The notes under the pieces were generated by a model that worked only from the letters and a program-made list of their open reading frames with translations, made no database searches and had not been told where the DNA came from. From contig JAOZLR010000071.1 of NCBI GenBank assembly GCA_029934735.1, positions 1 to 9,883 of the forward strand: a DNA stretch of 9,883 bases. The letters are read 5' to 3'. Within the stretch, counting starts at the first letter, position 1. Each line of letters starts with the position of its first letter. The stretch comes from Bacteroidales bacterium. GTDB taxonomy: Bacteria; Bacteroidota; Bacteroidia; Bacteroidales; JAADJA01. Made by a program: the position numbers and the translations under genes. Shown here in pieces: positions 1 to 6,019 of this stretch.

Positions 1-1685
1 AAAGGAGAAAGAGGCAGAAATAAAAGACTAACCACAATATCCAGAAATCTTTTACTGCGTCTGTTGTTTGTTTTTGAAATAGAATCGAGCTCAATTATGT
101 ATATGTCACCTGAAGTATTAATTGATTGACTTCCGATAATTGAAAGACTTTCGGGAGGAGCAATTTTAAACTCCGTTTCTGTTGCACTAAACTCTGACAT
201 TTTGTCGATGATTTTCCGGGCTGGAATGTCTTTAGCACAAAATATTACTTCATCTATTTTGTAGATATTTATTATGTCATTTATCTGGTCGATATTGCCT
301 ATAAATCCATCGTTATTCAATTGAGAGTCGTCAACACTTACAAGTCCGATAAATCCCGGATTCATATCTGCAGTACGAAGAAGCGCAGCAACACGCGCTG
401 CCTCATCCTTGTTACCTATAACAGTAAAGCGGCGATTTGTTTTAATTCCGATTTTATAATTTTTAAAGCCGGCAAGATGGAGAATAAATCTGACGCTGAC
501 CATAGAAATCAACCCCCACGCTGCTCCAAAAAGAATCATCGCCCTCGAGAACCTGTAATCTTCCGGAAGTAAAGCATATATGGTAAGAATCATGACCGTC
601 CCGATGAACATCCCTTTAAAAACCTTAAGCAGTCTGACAGGCCTGTCGTAGCCTCCGCTGAGATAAACACTCATCAGCCAGATGAAAATATAAACAGGTA
701 TTGCAATACTCACGATATCCGAAGGATACTGACCACCGGCAGGGAAGATAATATTGTGCTCCCAGTAATTTTTTATCCCCATAATTCCCCCGAGCAGCAG
801 TAGTGTGTCTAGCAATGGCAGAGCAACTCTCGAAAAGAAACGATTTAAAATAGCCAGCACAGCCCTGAAATAGATTGCAATGTTTATGAGAAAAGAGAAT
901 GTTTTAGCATTTTTTTGAGAAAAGTGCTTCTCTGCAAAAATTATCATTGCCCTGTAAAAAACCATCACATAATTTACACTACTCTTTTTTGTACTCTCTC
1001 CCTTGTAGTGAATTATCCTGGCTTCAGGATAATAATAATTTTTATAACCGGCCTGAATTATACGATAGGAAAGGTCAATATCTTCTCCATACATAAAAAA
1101 TGTTTCATCCAGCAGCCCAATCTTATCAAGAACACTTTTTCGCAAAAGCATAAAAGCACCTGAAAGAATTTCAACCTCATTGGTTTCATCCTTATCAAGA
1201 TAGCCTAGATGATATTTTCCAAATATTTTCGATTTTGGAAAGACTCCTGAAAGCCCGAATATCTTATAGAAAGCAACAGAAGGTGTGGGAAGTCCCCTTT
1301 TCGATTCAGGCAAAAAATTCCCTTTCCCATCAACCATCTTCACTCCCAGGCCGCCTGCATCCGGATGAGAATCCATAAATTTGACAATCTTTTTGAATGT
1401 GTCATCTTCCACAAGAGTGTCAGGATTGAGAAGCAAGACATATTCCCCTTTCGACCTTTCAATCGCCTGGTTGTTGGCTTTTGAAAAACCAGTATTCTCC
1501 TTATTTGCAATTAGTAAAACTTCAGGGAACTTCTCTCTAACCATCTCCACCGAGCCGTCAACCGAATTATTATCCACCACAAAAACCTCAGCATCAACAT
1601 CCTTGACAGACTCTCTGACAGAGTGCAGACACTGTTCCAGAAAATACTTCACATTGTAATTGACAATGATAACTGACAGCTTCAT
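1..1685 (-). CDS. GT2 glycosyltransferase fused to a polyprenyl-phosphate sugar-phosphotransferase-like module (3' end outside window)
   Basis: The frame opens with ATG at 1685-1683 and stays open for 561 codons to the left edge, so the C terminus is missing. Residues 1-255 are a GT-A family 2 glycosyltransferase resembling WbbL-type rhamnosyltransferases: SVIIVNYN at the N terminus, VVDNNSVDGS near 36-45, ENTGFSKANNQ near 63-73, NPDT (DXD-like) at 87-90 and FFMYGEDIDLSYRI near 196-209, which should hold the catalytic ED pair. About four hydrophobic segments follow (roughly 284-304, 323-344, 355-373, 382-404), then a Rossmann-like domain (VIGNKDEAARVAALL, near 422-436). Visible sequence ends in KRFLDIVVSLLFLPLSP (545-561), which resembles the membrane-entry helix opening WcaJ/PglC-type sugar transferase domains. 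By family, the N-terminal half should add a sugar to a lipid-linked or polysaccharide acceptor, and the C-terminal half should place a sugar-1-phosphate on undecaprenyl phosphate at the inner membrane. The catalytic part of the second domain lies outside the window, so its activity cannot be judged. The start is chosen because the GT2 fold begins immediately after it. Confidence 0.88.
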   Translation of the reverse strand, partial: MKLSVIIVNYNVKYFLEQCLHSVRESVKDVDAEVFVVDNNSVDGSVEMVREKFPEVLLIANKENTGFSKANNQAIERSKGEYVLLLNPDTLVEDDTFKKIVKFMDSHPDAGGLGVKMVDGKGNFLPESKRGLPTPSVAFYKIFGLSGVFPKSKIFGKYHLGYLDKDETNEVEILSGAFMLLRKSVLDKIGLLDETFFMYGEDIDLSYRIIQAGYKNYYYPEARIIHYKGESTKKSSVNYVMVFYRAMIIFAEKHFSQKNAKTFSFLINIAIYFRAVLAILNRFFSRVALPLLDTLLLLGGIMGIKNYWEHNIIFPAGGQYPSDIVSIAIPVYIFIWLMSVYLSGGYDRPVRLLKVFKGMFIGTVMILTIYALLPEDYRFSRAMILFGAAWGLISMVSVRFILHLAGFKNYKIGIKTNRRFTVIGNKDEAARVAALLRTADMNPGFIGLVSVDDSQLNNDGFIGNIDQINDIINIYKIDEVIFCAKDIPARKIIDKMSEFSATETEFKIAPPESLSIIGSQSINTSGDIYIIELDSISKTNNRRSKRFLDIVVSLLFLPLSP

Positions 1686-1755
1686 GCCACAAAAATAAGC
1701 AAACTTTGTTTTAAAGGCATATTGCTTTTATAAATAATAAAATTTATCTGTTTTT

Positions 1756-1785
1756 TTTGAATTATCCATTATTTATATAAATTTG
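1756..1785 (+). promoter_or_regulatory. Bacteroidota-type promoter for the Rrf2 gene
   Basis: TTTG at 1756-1759 and TAAATTTG at 1778-1785 match the Bacteroidota -33 (TTTG) and -7 (TAnnTTTG) elements, with an 18 bp spacer. Transcription would start near 1792, leaving an AT-rich leader of about 20 bases before the ATG at 1812. The spacer is slightly shorter than the usual 19-21 bp. The -7 match is exact. No Shine-Dalgarno sequence is visible, as is common in this phylum. Confidence 0.6.
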
Positions 1786-1790
1786 CAAAA

Positions 1791-1806
1791 AAGTAAGTTA
1801 ATACTT
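1791..1806. promoter_or_regulatory. Small inverted repeat at the predicted transcription start, possible Rrf2 operator
   Basis: AAGTA (1791-1795) and TACTT (1802-1806) form a perfect 5-6-5 inverted repeat lying on the predicted start site and just before the Rrf2 start codon. Rrf2 proteins bind as dimers to dyad sites and often repress their own promoters, so the position fits an autoregulatory operator. The arms are short and the region is AT-rich, so chance is a real alternative. Confidence 0.25.
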
Positions 1807-1811
1807 AAATT

Positions 1812-2231
1812 ATGGCTCATATCGTAAATATGTCAGAAGCTGCATCCATTGCACTTCATGGAATGGTTTTCATAACAAGGTCGGGGAATGTTGTTAATGT
1901 ACAGGAAATATCTAATGTCACAGGCAGTTCGCGGCACCATGTTGCAAAGATAATGCAAAGGCTTGTCAAAGAAGGTTATCTTACTTCACAGCGTGGCCCT
2001 TCAGGAGGCTTCTCACTAAAGAAAAAACCCGAAGATATTACCTTTCTGGAACTGTATGAGATAATTGAAGGCAAGGTAGATATGGGATTGTGTCCGTTCG
2101 ATTATCCGTATTGCCCCTTTGAAAATTGTATTTTCAGCGACCTTACTACCAGGCTAACGAATGAATTCCTCGACTATATGAGAAATCAAACTCTTGATAA
2201 ATATGCCAACTTTAAATTTAAGGTGAAATAG
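1812..2231 (+). CDS. Rrf2 family transcriptional regulator with three Cys, probably Fe-S
   Basis: This 139-residue protein has the usual length and layout of Rrf2 regulators. An N-terminal winged helix-turn-helix covers about residues 8-75, with the recognition region SSRHHVAKIMQRLVKEGYL and the wing motif SQRGPSGGFSL near 59-69. The dimerisation helix follows (ITFLELYEIIEG, 76-87). Three cysteines at 94, 101 and 106 sit where IscR and NsrR hold their Fe-S cluster. Their spacing is X6/X4 rather than the X5/X5 of IscR and NsrR, with the same total span. By family the protein would sense iron-sulfur status, redox state or nitric oxide through the cluster and change DNA binding. The next gene, 49 bp downstream on the same strand, encodes a hemerythrin-PAS protein, which suggests an NO or oxygen related role. 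An exact target cannot be named. Start chosen at ATG 1812, about 20 bases after the predicted transcription start. Confidence 0.9.
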   Translation: MAHIVNMSEAASIALHGMVFITRSGNVVNVQEISNVTGSSRHHVAKIMQRLVKEGYLTSQRGPSGGFSLKKKPEDITFLELYEIIEGKVDMGLCPFDYPYCPFENCIFSDLTTRLTNEFLDYMRNQTLDKYANFKFKVK

Positions 2232-2243
2232 ATTATTTTAAGC

Positions 2244-2251
2244 TAATTTTG
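2244..2251 (+). promoter_or_regulatory. Possible second promoter -7 element ahead of the hemerythrin gene
   Basis: TAATTTTG at 2244-2251 matches the Bacteroidota -7 pattern TAnnTTTG and would start transcription about 23 bases before the ATG at 2281. No TTTG is seen at the proper distance upstream. The nearest is TTTA at 2217-2220, 23 bp away. It may be a weak internal promoter, or the gene may depend on read-through from the Rrf2 gene. Confidence 0.3.
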
Positions 2252-2280
2252 TTAAAAAATTTAATCTAAATGCAATTGCT

Positions 2281-3501
2281 ATGTCTGAATTAATCAATAA
2301 TAATAAAGATAAGTTACAGCATCTTATCGATTATGCCATTGGGATGCTTGATGGTGAGGGTGGAGCAGCTCTGTATCGCAAGTATAAATCTGTTTTGGAA
2401 GAGGTCACTCCAGGTGATGTTATCACTATAGTCGATGAGTTGGTAAGAACCAAAGAGGAGATGGACGATATAAAGAGATCCACAAATAAGATTCTCAATA
2501 TCTTTTATAAAACAATAAAAAGCTTTGGCCGTTTTGAACCTGAACCCGGAACATTCATCTATTACCTGATGAAGGAAAACAGGGAAATGGAGAAAAAGAT
2601 GGAGAATTTCAGGATAAACATAAAGAAGATTTTCGCCAGTAAAGACCCAAAAGCAGAATTAAAATTAAGAAGAGAGGAAGTTAAGTCCGAGTTGATCGAA
2701 CTTCTTGAATATGAAAAGCACTGGGTAAAAAAGGAAAATATTTTGTTTCCCTATATTGAGAAATATTTTGATAATTACCGATGTGTTAGCGTTATGTGGT
2801 CGATGCACGACGATTCACGTGAAAGCATTAAAACACTACTCGAAAATCTGGAACAAGATGAGCCTTTAATCAATGTTTTCAATATGAATATCGGCAAACT
2901 GTATTACTCGGTTTTGCCCGTTATTTTCAGGGAGGAATATATTCTGTATCCAATTGCTGCAAAAGAGATAAAGCAGTCTGATTGGGATGAAATGCTAGCA
3001 CAAAGCGAGGAAGAAGGGTTTGCATTTATTGAGCCTCCTGAATCCTTCACAAAAGAAGTAAAACAGAAGGAGGGTGAAAATATCAAACCTATCGATAATT
3101 TAGTTGACCTTGGTACAGGAATACTTTCCGCTGATGAAATAATTCGCATTTTCAATCATTTGCCAGTTGATATAACATTTGTGGACGAGAATGACGAGGT
3201 TAAATATTTTTCCACACCAAAAGACAGAATTTTTGGCCGCTCAAAAGCAATAATAGGACGAAAAGTACAAAACTGTCATCCACACGAGAGTGTACATATT
3301 GTTAACGAAATTGTCGATTCATTTAAATCCGGCAAGAAAGATGTTGAATCCTTCTGGATCAGTTTCAAGGATAAATTTCTGCTTATTCAATATTTTGCAG
3401 TCAGGGATGAACAAGGCAGTTATAAAGGTGTTATTGAAGTAAGTCAGGATGTGTCGGATATCAGAAAGCTGGAAGGGGAAAAGAGACTATTGGATATGTA
3501 G
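2281..3501 (+). CDS. DUF438 - hemerythrin (HHE) - PAS domain protein
   Basis: This 406-residue, probably cytoplasmic protein has the three-part order of DUF438 family proteins. Residues about 8-80 are a DUF438-like helical domain (KYKSVLEEVTPGDVITIVDEL). Residues about 88-240 are a hemerythrin-like four-helix bundle with EKHWVKKENILFPYIEK (H147, E152), VMWSMHDDSR (H176) and FREEYILYP (E218/E219). Residues about 285-396 are a PAS domain (LPVDITFVDENDEVKYFS, then NCHPHESVH near 331-339), ending in the family-typical EGEKRLLDM. Hemerythrin domains carry a di-iron centre that binds oxygen or reacts with NO, and PAS domains bind small ligands or haem. The first-helix His of the bundle is not visible: PGTFIYYLMKEN stands where a His is expected. 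There is no signal peptide and no output domain such as a kinase or GGDEF. Following an Rrf2 gene, it is best read as a sensor or protective di-iron protein for redox or nitrosative stress. The physiological ligand is unknown. Confidence 0.88.
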   Translation: MSELINNNKDKLQHLIDYAIGMLDGEGGAALYRKYKSVLEEVTPGDVITIVDELVRTKEEMDDIKRSTNKILNIFYKTIKSFGRFEPEPGTFIYYLMKENREMEKKMENFRINIKKIFASKDPKAELKLRREEVKSELIELLEYEKHWVKKENILFPYIEKYFDNYRCVSVMWSMHDDSRESIKTLLENLEQDEPLINVFNMNIGKLYYSVLPVIFREEYILYPIAAKEIKQSDWDEMLAQSEEEGFAFIEPPESFTKEVKQKEGENIKPIDNLVDLGTGILSADEIIRIFNHLPVDITFVDENDEVKYFSTPKDRIFGRSKAIIGRKVQNCHPHESVHIVNEIVDSFKSGKKDVESFWISFKDKFLLIQYFAVRDEQGSYKGVIEVSQDVSDIRKLEGEKRLLDM

Positions 3502-3651
3502 ATAGAATATTATAGAAGCAAGACATAAGATTTTTAATATAAGAGCTTTTCAGGATTCTATGTATAAACACAAAGTAGTTTCTTTATAGTTTCATTCTAA
3601 AAGAATAGATAAATCGCATAATTATCAACAACAATACAAAAACTATATAAA
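3502..3651. other. AT-rich intergenic region, no clear promoter or terminator
   Basis: This 150 bp gap separates the hemerythrin gene from the secreted NTF2-like gene. It holds a short perfect dyad, ATTCT-AAA-AGAAT at 3594-3606, too weak and AT-rich to call a terminator. I found no exact TAnnTTTG element on the plus strand. The gap is long enough for the downstream pair to have its own promoter. Confidence 0.5.
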
Positions 3652-4182
3652 ATGAAAAAAACAACTCTGATTATTGCAATCTTGTTTTTATTTGCCGGCA
3701 CAGGCAAACTTTTCAGCCAGGATCCGGCAACAGCTTATGACCTTTCTGAGATCAACAAAGTGATTGATAAACTCTACACTAGTTTATCTTTCAAAAAGAA
3801 TGAGGCACCTGCTATGACAAAACTAAAGGATATCTTTTACGGAAAAGGTATGCTGATTAACAATAATACCGGCCAACCAAAAAAATACACGTTGCAGGAA
3901 TTTACTTCTGTAATTGAAGGACAGGTAAATGCAGGAAAAGTTTTGGCTTTTCAGGAAAAGGAGCTTTCGTCAGAAACTGAACTTTTCGGCAATGTAGCCC
4001 ACTGTTTCAGCACTTATGAGTCAGGATATATCCTTGCTGGAAGGGAAGATTATATTACTAAAAGGGGAATCAATAGCATTCAACTGCTCAAAGTCAATGG
4101 CAAATGGCTAATCGTTTCCATTACATGGAATGAGGAGAGTGATGAGTTGAAGCTGCCGGAAAAGTATTTAAAAAGTGAATAG
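3652..4182 (+). CDS. Secreted NTF2/SnoaL-like protein
   Basis: This 176-residue protein starts with a clear signal peptide: MKKTT, a hydrophobic stretch to about residue 17, and likely cleavage near LFSQ-DP (23-24). There is no lipobox Cys, so a soluble periplasmic protein is expected. The mature part has the pattern of an NTF2-like (SnoaL-type) alpha+beta cone: an N-terminal helix EINKVIDKLYTSLSF, a central region around FYGKGMLIN and FTSVIEG, and strands ending in RGINSIQLLKVNGKWLIVSITWNEE (138-162), a very typical NTF2-like C-terminal hairpin. This fold hosts ligand-binding proteins and a few enzymes. No catalytic residue set is recognisable here, so no reaction is assigned. It lies 58 bp before the CpdB-like gene on the same strand, and both products are exported. 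Co-transcription is plausible but a shared function is not shown. Confidence 0.82.
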   Translation: MKKTTLIIAILFLFAGTGKLFSQDPATAYDLSEINKVIDKLYTSLSFKKNEAPAMTKLKDIFYGKGMLINNNTGQPKKYTLQEFTSVIEGQVNAGKVLAFQEKELSSETELFGNVAHCFSTYESGYILAGREDYITKRGINSIQLLKVNGKWLIVSITWNEESDELKLPEKYLKSE

Positions 4183-4200
4183 ACAAGAATAATCCGGAGA

Positions 4201-4240
4201 AAATTACAAAATTCAAATTGCAAATTTCAAATAAATTTCA
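4201..4240. repeat. Short imperfect tandem repeats of AAATTNCA
   Basis: The last 40 bases before the CpdB-like start codon contain AAATTACA (4201), AAATTCA (4209), AAATTGCA (4215), AAATTTCA (4222) and AAATTTCA (4233), at steps of about 6-11 bases. The final copy abuts the ATG at 4241. It is a low-complexity leader that could keep the ribosome-loading region unstructured, or an expanded intergenic repeat. No protein-binding role is evident from the sequence alone. Confidence 0.5.
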
Positions 4241-5977
4241 ATGTTTCAATTATTTAAAACTCCAAAGGAGTTAAACACAAAATCATATCTCCCGATCATA
4301 CTGACATTTCTGCTTTTTGCAGGATATAATACCGAAGCCCAGAAGGAAGATGTTAATATTGCAATATTGGAAACTACGGATGTTCATGGGAGTTTCTTCC
4401 CTTACGACCTTGTCAGGCAAAGAACATCGTATGGTAGTATGGCACAGGTTTCTACCTATGTAACCAATTTAAGACAGCAGGATTCAACTGATATTATTTT
4501 GCTTGACAACGGTGATATTCTCCAGGGGAGCCCTGTGGTTTATTATGCCAATTTTATTCAAAAGGATAGTGTTAATCCTGTGGCCGACATGCTTAATTAT
4601 ATGCAGTATGATGCTGAAACGGTTGGCAATCACGATATTGAAGGCGGACATAAGGTTTATGACAGCTACCGGAGACACATTAAGTTTCCTCTGCTTGGTG
4701 CTAACGCAATAGATTCGGCAACAGGAGAGAGTTATTTTAAACCATATACTATTATTGAGCGTAAAGGAGTGAAAGTGGCAATTCTTGGTTTGGTCACGCC
4801 TTCCATCCCAGACTGGTTACCTTCAAGTTTGTGGTCGGGAATGTATTTTGATGATATGATAATTTCTGCCCGAAAATGGGTTAATATTATCCAGGAAAAA
4901 GAAAACCCGGATTTGATGGTTGGCCTTTTCCATGCAGGATTGAACCCGGAATATGGTGATGCTGACCCTAATGCTCCCTTCAATGAAAATGCCAGCCTGC
5001 TGGTTGCTGATCAGGTTCCTGGTTTTGATATTGTCTTTAGCGGACACGACCATCAAAAAAAGGTCCGTGTGATTCAAAATATAAATTCAAAGCAAGTGCT
5101 TATTCTAAATGCCGGAGCACACGCTAAATATGTTGCAAGGGCAGATGTTTTGTTCCATTGGGATGAGAATAAAAAATCGTGGCATAAAAAACTATCAGGC
5201 TCACTCGTTCTAATGAAAGATATTCCACCCGATTCTGGCTTTATGAAGAGGTTCAACTACTGGTTTGAAGATACAAAGAGTTATGTCTCTGAAGAGATTA
5301 CTGTTCTGGATTCCGATATAAAGGCAGAAGACGCTCTTTATGGGCCATCGGCATTTGTGGATATGATTCACAAAGCACAACTGGAGATAAGCAATGCTGA
5401 TATTTCATTTGCCGCACCATTTTCCATCTCTGCTGTTCTGAAAAAGGGGTCTTTTACAAGGGCCGATCTTTTTAATTTATACAGGTATGAGAACTTCCTA
5501 TGCACCATCAAACTCAAAGGCAGCGAGATAAAAAAATATCTGGAATACTCTACCGATTTATGGTTCGACACCATTATAAATAACAGAGGCACCTGGTTAT
5601 TTTTAAGTGACAAGGATAACAAGGAAGAGAGTTATGTAAAATTGAAAAATGCATATTACAACTTTGATTCGGGGGCAGGCATACGTTATATCATCACTCC
5701 TGATGCTGAAAGAGGCTCAAGAATAGAGATTATCTCAATGGCTGATGATTCACAATTCAATATGGATAAAACATACACCATTGCTTTAAATTCATATAGA
5801 GCAAACGGAGGTGGTGGTCATTTAACTGACGGAGTAGGACTTTCGAAAGAGGAGTTGAAGCTGCGCCTCATAAATTGCACTAATGAGGACTTCAGAAATC
5901 TTTTAGGTGAATGGCTGTCAAATCAGGAACAACCATTTAATGCAGAAAAATTGGGGGCCTGGAGGGTTAAAAAATAA
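4241..5977 (+). CDS. Exported CpdB-type 2',3'-cyclic phosphodiesterase / 3'- or 5'-nucleotidase
   Basis: The 578-residue protein has a long n-region and hydrophobic core (about 16-29) with likely cleavage near TEA-Q (33-34). The metallophosphoesterase domain shows all expected motifs: ETTDVHG (D47, H49), DNGDILQG (D92), VGNHDI (N130, H131), LFHAGL (H231) and SGHDH (H269, H271). These bind two metal ions. The C-terminal 5'-nucleotidase domain (about 360-535) has APFSISAVLKKG, DLFNLYRYENFLCTIKLKG, YNFDSGAG and NSYRANGGGG. The last stretches resemble E. coli CpdB more than UshA, and GHDH also fits CpdB (GHxH) rather than the GHSQ I recall in UshA. It should act in the periplasm or on the surface, releasing phosphate and nucleosides from 2',3'-cyclic or 3'-nucleotides to scavenge phosphorus and nucleosides. 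CpdB-type specificity is inferred from motif resemblance only. The catalytic set looks intact and the length is near normal for the family. Confidence 0.92.
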   Translation: MFQLFKTPKELNTKSYLPIILTFLLFAGYNTEAQKEDVNIAILETTDVHGSFFPYDLVRQRTSYGSMAQVSTYVTNLRQQDSTDIILLDNGDILQGSPVVYYANFIQKDSVNPVADMLNYMQYDAETVGNHDIEGGHKVYDSYRRHIKFPLLGANAIDSATGESYFKPYTIIERKGVKVAILGLVTPSIPDWLPSSLWSGMYFDDMIISARKWVNIIQEKENPDLMVGLFHAGLNPEYGDADPNAPFNENASLLVADQVPGFDIVFSGHDHQKKVRVIQNINSKQVLILNAGAHAKYVARADVLFHWDENKKSWHKKLSGSLVLMKDIPPDSGFMKRFNYWFEDTKSYVSEEITVLDSDIKAEDALYGPSAFVDMIHKAQLEISNADISFAAPFSISAVLKKGSFTRADLFNLYRYENFLCTIKLKGSEIKKYLEYSTDLWFDTIINNRGTWLFLSDKDNKEESYVKLKNAYYNFDSGAGIRYIITPDAERGSRIEIISMADDSQFNMDKTYTIALNSYRANGGGGHLTDGVGLSKEELKLRLINCTNEDFRNLLGEWLSNQEQPFNAEKLGAWRVKK

Positions 5978-6019
5978 AAATATTGTTACTACTCAGCAGG
6001 CTATGAAAAGCCAAACTAC

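Noticed and set aside
321..1659. Plus-strand open frames at 321-572, 915-1163 and 1381-1659
   Set aside because: They lie antisense to the continuous glycosyltransferase frame and have no recognisable domains or leader signals.
1690..1697. TATTTTTG on the minus strand as a promoter for the glycosyltransferase gene
   Set aside because: It matches the -7 pattern, but transcription would start at the start codon and no TTTG lies at the proper distance upstream. It could work only for a leaderless message.
4484..5622. Minus-strand and out-of-frame open frames within the nucleotidase gene
   Set aside because: The CpdB-like frame has every catalytic motif in order. The others are overlapping shadows.
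5999..6012. GGCT-ATGAAA-AGCC hairpin between the convergent genes as a terminator
   Set aside because: The stem has only four pairs and no T-run follows on either strand close enough to call it.
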